Shown here: piece after piece, positions 27,333-35,447 of the stretch
How the letters are laid out: each line of letters begins with the position of its first letter
How positions within the stretch are numbered: position 1 is the first letter of the stretch
Source of the DNA: Agromyces ramosus
Lineage (GTDB): Bacteria > Actinomycetota > Actinomycetes > Actinomycetales > Microbacteriaceae
Length of the DNA stretch: 64,000 nt
NCBI RefSeq assembly: GCF_004216665.1
Contig: NZ_SGWY01000003.1
Coordinates: 558,001 to 622,000 of the forward strand
Reading direction: 5' to 3'
Made by a program: the position numbers and the translations under genes
The notes under the pieces: generated by a model
Database searches by the model: none
Told to the model about the DNA's origin: nothing
What the model saw: only the letters and a program-made list of their open reading frames with translations

Positions 27333-27451
27333 GCGTGACGCCCGGGGTTCGCATGCTGCGGCATGAACTGACCCGCAGGATGGCCGGCTGCTGCCGACGC
27401 CTGATCGGCGCGCGCGGCCCGACCAGGGCGGCCGGTCGCGCAGCCGTACCT

Positions 27452-28054
27452 TCAGCGTCGGGCCGCGTCGGCCGCGTCGAGCTTCTCGAGCAACCGCACG
27501 GAGGTGCGCCACGTGCGCACGGTGATCTGCTGGAAGATCGGCATCGCCATGAACTTCTGAATGCGGGTCTTCGTCGCCTTGGCCGCCACCCGGGAGAAGT
27601 AGATCGCGCCCGGGCCCGGCGCCACGGAATCGACTCCCTCGCGCAGTTCGGGCATCGCGGCGAGCGCCTCCTTGGCCGTGAGCGGGTGCTTGAGGAAGTA
27701 GATGTCGCTGCGCAGCTTCGGCGATCCGTGATCCGCTGGCGCGGCATCGATCGTCTGGGCCAGCTCGTCGCGTGACCGGATCACGACGAGCAGCGGCGTC
27801 CCGAACCGCTCCTCGAGCATCGCCTCCACCGCCGCCTCGAGCTTCGGCCCCTTCTTGCCGTCGGCGCTGAACAGCACGTTGCCGCTCTGCAGGTACGTGC
27901 CGACATCGGCATATCCCGCCTCCTCGAAGCACGCGACGAGCTCGGGCATGCGAATCGGGTTCCGGCCTCCCACATTGATGCCCCGCAGCAGCGCGACGAA
28001 CGAGGAGCCAGCGCGGGCGGCATCCGCTGACTTCTTCTGAGCGGCGGCGGTCAT
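27452..28054 (-). CDS. DUF1697 protein
   Basis: 200 residues. The family hallmark FVALLRGINVGGRNPIRMPEL is near residues 19-40, followed by YLQSGNVLFSA and, towards the end, the ARTLRTWRT-like block seen here as ITVRTWRTSVRLLEKL. DUF1697 proteins are cytoplasmic and of unknown function. The ATG at 28054 opens with a short basic leader (MTAAAQKK). It is alone, converging on the HNH gene. Confidence 0.85.
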   Translation of the reverse strand: MTAAAQKKSADAARAGSSFVALLRGINVGGRNPIRMPELVACFEEAGYADVGTYLQSGNVLFSADGKKGPKLEAAVEAMLEERFGTPLLVVIRSRDELAQTIDAAPADHGSPKLRSDIYFLKHPLTAKEALAAMPELREGVDSVAPGPGAIYFSRVAAKATKTRIQKFMAMPIFQQITVRTWRTSVRLLEKLDAADAARR

Positions 28055-28293
28055 GTGAACATGGCTACCAGACCGAAGCGGATGCCGCGACCGGCGCTGC
28101 GTGCCACCCCTGTCTCGGGAATCCTCAGTCGTCATCGCGTCGATCTGGCCGCAGGCCCAGTGCAACCGGGACTTCGGCGTGCACCAGACGGCTCCATCCA
28201 TCGTGTTGCGCTGTGGTTCGCGGTGGCGCGAGATCTTCGTGTGGTCGCCGACGCGTTGCCGAAGCGGGATGACCCGCCTGGTCCGGTGGGGAG

Positions 28294-28373
28294 GTGGCGA
28301 AATGGCGAAGTGGCAAAGTGGCAAAGTATCGAAGTAGCGAAGTGGCGAAGTGGCGAAGTGGCGAAGTGGCGAA
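28294..28373. repeat. Octanucleotide array, GTGGCGAA type (10 units)
   Basis: Ten uninterrupted 8-base units. Six are GTGGCGAA or one base off; the others are GTGGCAAA (twice), GTATCGAA and GTAGCGAA. It lies in the 477-bp gap between divergent genes DUF1697 and ppk2, whose remainder shows no gene. Confidence 0.9.
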
Positions 28374-28419
28374 GTGGACACGTACCGGCTTCGAGGGCGA
28401 GGCTCCGCACGCAGACGCG

Positions 28420-28449
28420 GTACCGAAGTACCGAAGTATTGAAGTACCG
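28420..28449. repeat. Octanucleotide array, GTACCGAA type (nearly 4 units)
   Basis: GTACCGAA twice, GTATTGAA once and a partial fourth unit, 46 bp downstream of the GTGGCGAA array in the same gap and about 80 bp before the ppk2 start. Confidence 0.8.
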
Positions 28450-28531
28450 TGCAGCTCGACGAGGAACTATCCGGCGATCGCGGCGCGGCGCCGCGGCATC
28501 CGCCCTAGGCTTCGAACGCGGGAGGTGCCGA

Positions 28532-29347
28532 ATGACCAAACGGATGCCGAAGGCGCTCTACGAGCGCGAGCTCGCGGCGCTGCAGGCCAAGCTCGTCGAG
28601 ATGCAGGCGTGGGTGCAGCACTCGGGCGCGAGGGTCGTGGTGATCTTCGAGGGGCGGGATGCCGCGGGCAAGGGCTCGACAATCAAGCGGGTGTCCGAGT
28701 TCATGAACCCGCGCGTCACGCGCATCGTGGCGCTGCCGACGCCGAGCGCCCGCGACCGGACGCGCTGGTACTTCCAGCGGTACGTGTCGCACCTGCCGGC
28801 GGCGGGCGAGATCGTGCTCATGGACCGCTCCTGGTACAACCGCGCCGGCGTCGAGCGGGTGATGGGGTACTGCACGAACGAGGAGTACCACCGGTTCCTG
28901 CACCAGGCGCCGATCTTCGAGCGGATGCTCGTGGAGGACGGCATCATCCTCCTGAAGTACTGGTTCAGCGTGTCCGATATCGTGCAGGAGGAGCGGTTCC
29001 GGTCGCGCCTCGAAGATCCGATGCGGCGGTGGAAGCTCAGCCCCAACGACGTGCTCTCGATCACCAAGTGGGAGGACTACTCCCGCGCGAAGGACACGAT
29101 GTTCGTGCACACCGACATCGCCGAAGCGCCCTGGTACGAGGTCGAGAGCGACGACAAGCGGCGCTCGCGCATCAACATGATCGCCCACCTGCTGTCGAAG
29201 GTGCCCTGGCACGCGGTCGAGCCCGAGGCGATCGTGATCCCGCCGCGTCCGGAGTCCACCGGGTACGAGCGACCGCCGCGCGGGTGGATGAACACGGTGC
29301 CGGATGTCGCGCAGAAGCTGATCGACGGCACGGCGTCGGTCGACTGA
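28532..29347 (+). CDS. ppk2: Polyphosphate kinase 2 (PPK2 class I)
   Basis: 271 residues, the usual length of single-domain PPK2. It transfers phosphate from polyphosphate to nucleoside diphosphates (typically ADP or GDP). Walker A FEGRDAAGKGSTIKR is at about residues 38-52, Walker B MDRSWYNRAGVERVMG at about 97-112, and the lid KYWFSVSD and DDKRRSRINMIAHLL are present. GGAGG at 28521-28525 lies 6 bases before the ATG, which sets the start. It is a single-gene unit with two octamer arrays upstream. Confidence 0.95.
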   Translation: MTKRMPKALYERELAALQAKLVEMQAWVQHSGARVVVIFEGRDAAGKGSTIKRVSEFMNPRVTRIVALPTPSARDRTRWYFQRYVSHLPAAGEIVLMDRSWYNRAGVERVMGYCTNEEYHRFLHQAPIFERMLVEDGIILLKYWFSVSDIVQEERFRSRLEDPMRRWKLSPNDVLSITKWEDYSRAKDTMFVHTDIAEAPWYEVESDDKRRSRINMIAHLLSKVPWHAVEPEAIVIPPRPESTGYERPPRGWMNTVPDVAQKLIDGTASVD

Positions 29348-29422
29348 CGCGGCCGAGCCTGCTCGACCGCGCCTGAGCAAGCGTCGGTACCTGAGCGACA
29401 CGGTGGCGCTGGGCGCCCTCCC

Positions 29423-29860
29423 CTACATCGCCGGGTGCCTCTCGACGCCCGTCGTCGCAAGGCGACGCCATCGACGCCAGGCGATGACGAAGATCGCCGC
29501 CGCCGCCACGCGTACCGCGATGTTGGCGATCAGCACGCCGGTGACCGGGGCTGACGCCAGGTAGACCAGCTCGAGCACGGCGGTCGAGAGGTGGAACACC
29601 ACGAAGACCGCGACGATGAGCCCGACGGCCGCCGGGTCGGTCATGCGGATCGCGCCGAGCGAGAGCATGGCGATCGCGAGCTCGGCGGCGGCGAGGAAGT
29701 ACGAGAGCAGGTAGGCCTCGGGGTCCAGCTCGATGCCGACGGTGGCCGGGATCGCGGCCGGCAACACCGCGAGCATCACCGCCGCGGCGAGCGTGATGAT
29801 GCCGTGCACGATCAGCACGATCCGGAGCAGGCCGCTCACGCGAGATGCCACGAGCCGCAC
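29423..29860 (-). CDS. Small integral membrane protein
   Basis: 145 residues with four hydrophobic segments separated by short loops and a basic, histidine-containing C-terminus. I do not recognise the family. The GTG at 29860 is only 2 bases past the stop of the HD-domain gene, and no good Shine-Dalgarno precedes it, so translation is probably coupled. A GTG three codons further in is an alternative. The pairing suggests a membrane partner or simply an operon mate of the HD protein. Confidence 0.65.
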   Translation of the reverse strand: MRLVASRVSGLLRIVLIVHGIITLAAAVMLAVLPAAIPATVGIELDPEAYLLSYFLAAAELAIAMLSLGAIRMTDPAAVGLIVAVFVVFHLSTAVLELVYLASAPVTGVLIANIAVRVAAAAIFVIAWRRWRRLATTGVERHPAM

Positions 29861-29862
29861 GT

Positions 29863-31467
29863 TCAGTCGTTGCCGAGCGCCTGACGCGCGTAGCGGTACT
29901 TCTCCACGAGGCGCAACTGCGTGTCGTAGTCGAGGCGGCGCAGACGCCACCGCGCAGTGTTGTCGTCGATGTCGGCGAGCTTCACGCGGCGGGCGACCGG
30001 GCTGCGGCGGATGCGTGCGTAGTACTCGTCGGGCGTGATGTCGGGCGTGCGCGTGAGCAGCTGCACGACCTCGACGATCTGGGGCGTCACCCCGGCCTCG
30101 AACAGCTCCTGCGCCGTGATGGGGGTGTCCTCAAGCACGTCGTGCAGCCACGCGGCCGCAGCCTCGACGGTCTGGGTGATCGGGTCGAACCGCTCGGCGA
30201 TGCGCCCCGGGTGGTCGATGAAGGGAGCACCGCTGCGGTCGTGCTTGCCGCGGTGCGCGATGAACGCGATGCCCTTCGCGAGCGACACCTGCGCGATCGC
30301 TTCGGTCGCCGACACCGATGCGGGCGATGGGGTCGGCGCGTCCTCCTCGGCCTCGTCGATGCCGGATGCCGCGTCGTCGACGGATGCCGCGTCGTCGACC
30401 CGCTCGAACGTCATCGTGGTCGACGCCATCACCATCTCCTCGAACTCCTCGGTCACCGGGTCGACTCCGTCCTCGTCCTCGTCGTCTTCTTCGTCCTCAT
30501 CCGTGGCCCCCTCATCCGTGGACTCCTCAGTCGTGTCTTCGGGCGGCGTGAAGGTCGCCCGGTGCAGGATCGGCGGGTCCGGGTCCGCCTGGGGCTCCTC
30601 GGCCGGCTCTGCGTCGGTCGCAGTACCCGTCGGCACTGGCTCGGGTGGGCCATCCGCTGTCGCAGCGCTCGCATCATCGGCGACCATCGGGGCCTCGACC
30701 GCCGCGACCGGCTCGTCCTCGACGTCGACTGCCGCGTCGTACTCGGCGTTCGTGTCGTACTCGGCGTCCGCATCGGCCTCGTCGGCGGCCACCGTCTTCG
30801 GCTCGGCCTCGGCAGCGGCCACCGCATCGGGCTCGGCCTCGGGCTCCGCCTCCGCCTCCGCATCCGGCTCGGCCTCGGGCTCCGCCTCCGCATCCGGCTC
30901 GGCCTCGGGCTCCGCCTCGGCGATCGGATCCCGCCCACGCACGGGCCGCACGAACTGCAGCTCGACCTCCAGCTCACCCAGCTCGCGCTCATCGAGCTCG
31001 AGCATCGACCGCGTGCCGCTCTCGCGACGACGCTCGAACGAGACCTCGTCGACCTCGGTCAACCGCGCGCCGTCGCGCGTCGTGAAGTACCGCCTCCGTC
31101 CGTCGTGGGTGACGGCGACGATGACGGCGTCGTACTGGCCGCTCGGCTCGAAGCTGCTCAGGTAGTACCGGCGACGCTCGGGCAGCGGATGCCGCGGCGC
31201 TTCGATCGGCGGCACCTCCAGCCGCCGCGCGTGCGCGCCGCCATGGCTCGCGTCGTCGCGATCGGCACCCCGCTCGAGCTCCACCGGCGCGCCTGATCTC
31301 GACACGTGCTCATCGGGTGGGCTGGTCAACCGGGCTCCAAGGGGCGGTGGTGCCGGCAGGGCGGTCTGGCTCGGCGGGTCCGTCGTGCGAGCGGATCCGG
31401 CATCGGATGCAGCGGGGCTGCGTGGGGGACGCGATTCGATGGTAGGACGACTCGGGCGCGATCGCAT
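29863..31467 (-). CDS. HD-domain (RelA/SpoT-like hydrolase) protein with long acidic linker
   Basis: 534 residues. The last 145 residues resemble the HD hydrolase of RelA/SpoT-type ppGpp hydrolases: AFIAHRGKHDRSGAPFIDHP, then AWLHDVLEDTPIT with the HD pair, then VEVVQLLTR. The first 170 residues contain an unrecognised small domain (YYLSSFEPSGQYDAVIVAVT). Between them lie about 200 residues of acidic low complexity, including Glu-Ala-Glu-Pro and Asp-Ala-Glu repeats and a run of Asp/Glu. The start is uncertain: ATG 31467 has GGGGTGG upstream and a basic, disordered N-terminus. The substrate may be ppGpp or another nucleotide; no synthetase domain is present. Confidence 0.7.
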   Translation of the reverse strand: MRSRPSRPTIESRPPRSPAASDAGSARTTDPPSQTALPAPPPLGARLTSPPDEHVSRSGAPVELERGADRDDASHGGAHARRLEVPPIEAPRHPLPERRRYYLSSFEPSGQYDAVIVAVTHDGRRRYFTTRDGARLTEVDEVSFERRRESGTRSMLELDERELGELEVELQFVRPVRGRDPIAEAEPEAEPDAEAEPEAEPDAEAEAEPEAEPDAVAAAEAEPKTVAADEADADAEYDTNAEYDAAVDVEDEPVAAVEAPMVADDASAATADGPPEPVPTGTATDAEPAEEPQADPDPPILHRATFTPPEDTTEESTDEGATDEDEEDDEDEDGVDPVTEEFEEMVMASTTMTFERVDDAASVDDAASGIDEAEEDAPTPSPASVSATEAIAQVSLAKGIAFIAHRGKHDRSGAPFIDHPGRIAERFDPITQTVEAAAAWLHDVLEDTPITAQELFEAGVTPQIVEVVQLLTRTPDITPDEYYARIRRSPVARRVKLADIDDNTARWRLRRLDYDTQLRLVEKYRYARQALGND

Positions 31468-31561
31468 CGTGCCACCCCGGTGGCGTCGAGCTCGCCGTCG
31501 CGCTCGCCGCCGAACTCGCTGCCGCGGCATCCGTTGACTGACGAGCCCGCGGATACCGTGG

Positions 31562-32029
31562 TCAGGCGACGAGCACCCGCCGCTCGTTCTCGTCGAGCAC
31601 CCACACCTGCGACGCCACGGCCCGGAAGAGCCGGTGGGGCGCCGCGCCCGTGACATCCGATTCGCTCCAGGGGCGGAGCCCGCGGGCCACCGAACGGGCG
31701 TTGAACACGGCGAGCGCGTCGTCGAGCTCGGCGTCGGGCACCGGTCCTGCCGCGGCCTCGACGTAGACGGCGATCGCGCTGCCGACCGGGATCGTGGAGT
31801 CGAAGACGGCCAGGGCGACGTCGGCCCGTTGGGCGATGTTGCCGGAGTGCCTCGTCTCCATCCGCGACACCCAGACCCACTCGCGCAGGTCGCGCTCTGC
31901 GAACCAGACGGGCGTCGCCCACGGGCGGCCGTCGGCGTCGGCGGTGGCCAGGGTGAGGTAGGAGTTCGCGTCGATCACGCGGCGCGCGGCATCCGCCGGC
32001 GTTGCATCTGCGTTGGAAGCCATGCTCAT
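31562..32029 (-). CDS. Pyridoxamine 5'-phosphate oxidase-family flavin-binding protein
   Basis: 155 residues with the split-barrel signature: SYLTLATADADGRPWATPVWFA, then VSRMETRHSGNIAQRADVALAVFD. These are the FMN/F420-contacting pieces of the PNPOx-like family, whose members are general flavin- or F420-dependent reductases. It is too short and lacks the C-terminal substrate residues of true PdxH. Two ATGs, 32029 and 32023, are possible starts. It lies upstream of the HD gene on the same strand, 94 bp away. Confidence 0.8.
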   Translation of the reverse strand: MSMASNADATPADAARRVIDANSYLTLATADADGRPWATPVWFAERDLREWVWVSRMETRHSGNIAQRADVALAVFDSTIPVGSAIAVYVEAAAGPVPDAELDDALAVFNARSVARGLRPWSESDVTGAAPHRLFRAVASQVWVLDENERRVLVA

Positions 32030-32174
32030 GGCTACCAGACGTCGCAGGCGCGAGGAAGGCCGGCGCGTGCGGTGCGGTCGGGTCAGGCCCTTGGTCCATT
32101 GCCGCGACGAGGCGTGCGGAGTAGATTCCGCCCGACTGGGGTGCGGCGTTCCGCCGGCCGAGGAGGGGATCGAC

Positions 32175-32636
32175 ATGGCTGAAGGAGAGACCGGTCTCGA
32201 ACCGACGATCGAGATCACTGAGGGCGACTACCCGGAGATCCTGCGGATCGTGGCATCCGACGGGGAGGTCGACTCGTACCTGGAGAGCGCCGGGATCGGG
32301 CCCGACGTATTCCGCGACGACACGGATGAGGGAGGGGGCCTCTGCGCGAACGAGCGGGCAGCGCTCGGCAGTTCGTTGCTCTACGTCGTCGAGGTCGGCG
32401 AGGTGACCGACGCGTCCGAGTCGGAGGGCCGGATCACCCTCGCAGCATCCGCCGCCGGCTCGCTGATGGCCGCCCTGACCGAGGTGAGCAACGAGGGCCT
32501 GCGGTTGGTCGAAGCCCTGGAGGGTGAGAAGCCGGATGCCGCGGCGCGACTCCGGGAGACGTTCGAGCTCCTCGGCCTCGACGGCGACCGGCTGCGGCGC
32601 GCGGTCGAGGAACGGTCGTCCGGCGCGGGCGCCTGA
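32175..32636 (+). CDS. Hypothetical acidic protein
   Basis: 153 residues, strongly acidic, without membrane segments or signal peptide and with no motif I recognise. AGGAGGGG at 32161-32168 lies 6 bases before ATG 32175, and codon use (third-position GC) is that of a real gene. It is divergent from the flavin-binding protein gene and followed by a long octamer array. Confidence 0.7.
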   Translation: MAEGETGLEPTIEITEGDYPEILRIVASDGEVDSYLESAGIGPDVFRDDTDEGGGLCANERAALGSSLLYVVEVGEVTDASESEGRITLAASAAGSLMAALTEVSNEGLRLVEALEGEKPDAAARLRETFELLGLDGDRLRRAVEERSSGAGA

Positions 32637-32735
32637 CGAGCACAACGAACACACCGGGGCGGGCGGAGCTGCGCGCACGTGCACCCGCGTGGCGTACTCT
32701 CGGCGCGGGCGCCTGAACCCGAGATCGCGGACGCG

Positions 32736-33002
32736 ACCGCATAACCGCACAACCGCACCACCGCACCACCGCACAACCGCACAACCGCACCACCGCACGA
32801 CCGCACGACCGCACACCCGCACGACCGCACACCCGCACGACCGCACCACCGCACCACCGCACGACATCACGACCGCACGACCGCACGACCGCACGACCGC
32901 ACGACCGAACAACCGCACAACCGCACGACCGCACCGCACCGCACCGCACCGCACGACCGCACAACCGCACAACCGCACAACCGCACAACCGCACAACCGC
33001 AC
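32736..33002. repeat. Octanucleotide array, CCGCACNA type (over 30 units)
   Basis: The longest array in the window: about 33 units of CCGCACNA, where the seventh base is A, G or C (CCGCACAA, CCGCACGA, CCGCACCA mixed), with one two-step slip near 32935-32955 (CCGCACCGCACCG). It fills most of the gap between the acidic protein and hxlR. Every frame reads as a short peptide repeat, so long open frames here are an artefact. The remaining gap bases show nothing. Confidence 0.92.
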
Positions 33003-33021
33003 GAGAAGCGTCAGCGAAACA

Positions 33022-33387
33022 TCAACCCACTGGGATGACGCGCCCGGCGTTCGCCGCCACCCAATCGACCAGCGGCAGCATCCGCTCCATGAGGTCGCGC
33101 CCGAGGTCGGTGAGCGAGTACTCGACCCGCGGCGGCACCTCGGGAAACGACGTGCGCTCGACGAGCCCGTCGGCCTCGAGGGTGCGCAGCGTCGAGGCGA
33201 GCATCTTCTCGCTGATGCCCTCGACCTCGCGGCGCAGCTCGCCCCAGCGGTGCGTGCCGTCGGTCAGCGCCAACAGCACGAGCACGCCCCACTTGCTCAT
33301 GATGTGATCGAGCACGACCCGTGTGGGGCATCCCTCGGTGAAGACTTCTCCGGACTTCTCCCGGATCTGCGCAAGACTTACTGCCAT
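33022..33387 (-). CDS. HxlR-family transcriptional regulator
   Basis: 121 residues of winged-helix type. CPTRVVLDHIMSKWGVLVLLAL near residues 20-41, RWGELRREVEGISEKMLASTLRTLEADGLV and the wing PPRVEYSLTDLG are typical. Cys20 is the position used for redox or quinone sensing in relatives such as YodB and QorR. It is divergent from a QorB-like reductase gene, the same arrangement as E. coli ytfH-ytfG, so it most likely represses that gene and itself. Confidence 0.93.
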   Translation of the reverse strand: MAVSLAQIREKSGEVFTEGCPTRVVLDHIMSKWGVLVLLALTDGTHRWGELRREVEGISEKMLASTLRTLEADGLVERTSFPEVPPRVEYSLTDLGRDLMERMLPLVDWVAANAGRVIPVG

Positions 33388-33415
33388 GTGGGTACCTTAC
33401 TTCAAAGTGGGTACC
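33388..33415. promoter_or_regulatory. Probable HxlR operator
   Basis: GTGGGTACC occurs twice as a direct repeat (33388-33396 and 33407-33415), and the segment between carries the dyad ACTT-CA-AAGT. Both lie in the hxlR leader, and TAAGGT on the minus strand could be a -10 box just upstream of the ATG. HxlR-type regulators bind short dyads with TACT/AGTA-like arms, which this resembles. Confidence 0.5.
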
Positions 33416-33520
33416 GATTCGAGGGAAGGTAACCGCGGAGCATCCGGTTGGCCCTCGGTGACGCGCGAACGAACAGCGTGAAGCGCGCGAAGCGTGAAGC
33501 CACCACCGAAGGGAACCACC

Positions 33521-34399
33521 ATGACCATCCTCGTCACCGCCGCCTCGGGTCAGCTCGGCCCGCTCGTCATCGACGCGCTGCTCGCGCGCGGCGCCCAGCC
33601 CGCCGACCTCGTCGCGAGCGCGCGCGACACGTCGAAACTCGCAGAGGTCGCGGCCCGCGGCATCCGCACCGTCGAGCTCGACTACGCCCGCCCCGACACG
33701 ATCGCGTCCGCGCTCGAGGGCGTCGACACCGTGCTGCTCATCTCGGGATCGGAGCCCGGCTCGCGCCTCGCCGGCCATCGCAACGTGATCGACGCGGCCA
33801 AGGCCGCCGGCGTGACGAAGCTCGTCTACACGAGCGCGCCCAAGGCGACCACGGGCGACTACGCGCTCGCCGCCGATCACAAGGCCACCGAGGAGGCGAT
33901 CGCCGCATCGGGCGTTCCCGCCGTGATCGTGCGCCACAACTGGTACACCGAGAACTACGCGGCGGATGTCGCGCGCGCCGCCTCGACCGGCACCATCGCG
34001 GCATCCGTGGCCGACGGCCGCGTGGCCAGCGCCTCCCGCGCCGACTACGCCGACGGCGACGCCGTCGTGCTGCTCGAAGACGGCCACCTCGGCCAGGTGT
34101 ACGAGTTCGGCGGCGACGTCGCGTGGGACTACGCCGAGCTCGCGGCGGCGGCGTCGGACGTGGTCGGGCGCCAGGTGGAGTTCGTGTCGCTGACCACCGC
34201 GGAGCACGTGGCCGCGCTCGAGGCCGTCGGGCTCGATGCCGGGACGGCCGCGTTCGTCGCGGGCATCGACGAGGCGATCCGGCGCGGGGTGCTCGGGGAC
34301 TCCGACGGGACGCTGTCGCGGCTCACCGGCCGGGCGACGACGCCGCTCGTGGAGGGGCTGCGGGCGGTGGTCCCGACCCAGGAGCAGTCGGCGGCCTGA
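33521..34399 (+). CDS. NAD(P)H-binding reductase, QorB-like
   Basis: 292 residues, atypical SDR of the NmrA/QorB group. The nucleotide-binding loop is TAASGQLGPLV at residues 5-15 and the domain continues SGSEPGSRLAGHRNVIDAAKAAG and RHNWYTENYA, matching E. coli QorB (YtfG), an NADPH:quinone reductase. It is divergent from hxlR with the operator between them, so induction by quinones or electrophiles is likely. AAGGGAA precedes ATG 33521. A strong terminator follows. Confidence 0.88.
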   Translation: MTILVTAASGQLGPLVIDALLARGAQPADLVASARDTSKLAEVAARGIRTVELDYARPDTIASALEGVDTVLLISGSEPGSRLAGHRNVIDAAKAAGVTKLVYTSAPKATTGDYALAADHKATEEAIAASGVPAVIVRHNWYTENYAADVARAASTGTIAASVADGRVASASRADYADGDAVVLLEDGHLGQVYEFGGDVAWDYAELAAAASDVVGRQVEFVSLTTAEHVAALEAVGLDAGTAAFVAGIDEAIRRGVLGDSDGTLSRLTGRATTPLVEGLRAVVPTQEQSAA

Positions 34400-34447
34400 C
34401 GCTGTCGGACTACCGACCGAACCGGTACCGCTCCTGCGGGGCGAACG

Positions 34448-34487
34448 CGGAACGCCCCGGCCCGCCGAGGCGAGCCGGGGCGTTCCG
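34448..34487. terminator. Strong bidirectional terminator hairpin
   Basis: CGGAACGCCCCGG (34448-34460) and CCGGGGCGTTCCG (34475-34487) form a perfect 13-bp stem with a 14-base loop, between the convergent ends of the QorB-like and the LAATG-protein genes (34399 and 34495). Confidence 0.85.
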
Positions 34488-34494
34488 ACGCAGG

Positions 34495-35271
34495 TCAGGA
34501 CTGCGCGCTGCGGCGACGCACGATCAGGACCGAAGCCAGGCCGGCGAGGAGCAGGGCCCCGCCGACGGTCCCGCCGAGCAGCGGGTCGACGCCGGTTGCG
34601 GCGAGCTCAGGGTCATCCGAGTCGCTCGTGGCCGACGTGGATGCCGCCGGGATCACCTCGACGGTGACCGAGGCGGTGACCCCGTCGAGCTCGGCGGTGA
34701 TGGTGTGCGGGCTCGCGGTCGGGAACGTCACCGACAGGCCGTCGATCACGTCGGTGGCGACCGAGCTCGTGAGGGTGGCGGCCGAGCCGTCGACCGGCGT
34801 GCCCCACTCGTCGACGCCGGTGACCTCGAACGTGAGGGTGCCGCCCTGGTCGACGGAGGTGGCGCTCGGCGTGATCTCGAGGGCCACCGGCGCACCGGCG
34901 ACGGTCAGCGAGGTGCTGCCGAAGTACTCCACTCCGTCGACGACGCTGACCGCCATGACGGCCCGCGGGCCGGGCGAGAAGGCGGTGATCGTGAGGCCGT
35001 TCGCGAGGTCGCCCGCGGCATCCGTGCCGATGTAGGGCGCCTTGGCGGGCTGCGGGTCGACCGGTTCGCCGGCCTCGTCGACGAGGGTGGCCGTGTAGGT
35101 GATCGACTCACCGGACTGGATGACCGCATCCTCGGGAGAGAGCACCCATCCGATCACCTCGGACTGCACGACCTCGTCGTCGGCGGTGGCCGGCAGCACG
35201 CCGGCCCCGATGGTCAGGACGGCACTGATGCCCAGCGTCAGAAGCGAGCCGGCGGCGCGACGATGATTCAA
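34495..35271 (-). CDS. Secreted surface protein with LAATG sorting signal
   Basis: 258 residues. Signal peptide at residues 1-31 (basic start, hydrophobic core, cleavage after PATA), then two Ig-like or invasin-like beta domains (SGESITYTATLVDEAGEPVD; VDQGGTLTFEVTGVDEWGTPVDG), then a Ser/Asp-rich spacer, LAATG, a hydrophobic segment GTVGGALLLAGLASVLIV and the tail RRRSAQS. This is the full layout of a sortase substrate, with the LAxTG variant used by class E sortases in high-GC Actinobacteria. No sortase gene is in the window, so a housekeeping one elsewhere must act. Binding partner unknown. Confidence 0.85.
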   Translation of the reverse strand: MNHRRAAGSLLTLGISAVLTIGAGVLPATADDEVVQSEVIGWVLSPEDAVIQSGESITYTATLVDEAGEPVDPQPAKAPYIGTDAAGDLANGLTITAFSPGPRAVMAVSVVDGVEYFGSTSLTVAGAPVALEITPSATSVDQGGTLTFEVTGVDEWGTPVDGSAATLTSSVATDVIDGLSVTFPTASPHTITAELDGVTASVTVEVIPAASTSATSDSDDPELAATGVDPLLGGTVGGALLLAGLASVLIVRRRSAQS

Positions 35272-35297
35272 TCCGGGTTCCTTTCGGGGTCAGGAGC

Positions 35298-35322
35298 GCC
35301 CTCGCACCGGCGGCGCGAGGGC
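35298..35322 (-). terminator. Hairpin downstream of the M23 peptidase gene
   Basis: GCCCTCGC (35298-35305) pairs with GCGAGGGC (35315-35322) across 9 bases. It is 126 bp past the M23 stop and just upstream of the surface-protein start, so it could end the peptidase transcript. Confidence 0.5.
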
Positions 35323-35447
35323 ATTGTCCTGAACCTATCCGTTTCCGACGATGCACGAGGTCGCGATTCGACCGTGCGACGTTGCGATTCGGTGACGATG
35401 AGGCCCGTCTCGACGTCGGCGCTCGGCAGCGCGCTCGAGCGGCGCGC

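Noticed and set aside
28055-28531. Upstream extension of the ppk2 frame through the octamer arrays
   Set aside because: GGAGG with correct spacing marks ATG 28532, and the extension reads as tandem repeat peptide with no family similarity.
29845-31296. 483-codon plus-strand frame opposite the HD-domain gene
   Set aside because: Leu/Arg/Gly-rich shadow of the acidic repeats; the HD motifs on the minus strand are real.
28061-32041. ATGGCTACCAGAC shared by the leaders of the DUF1697 gene (28061) and the flavin-binding protein gene (32029)
   Set aside because: A 13-base match alone; no consistent -10/-35 position, and chance or a common N-terminal sequence is enough.
32434-33002. Long open frames reading as Cys/Gly/Ala/Val/Arg or His/Asn/Arg/Thr peptide repeats
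   Set aside because: They are produced by the 8-base tandem array; all frames stay open and there is no ribosome binding site or domain.
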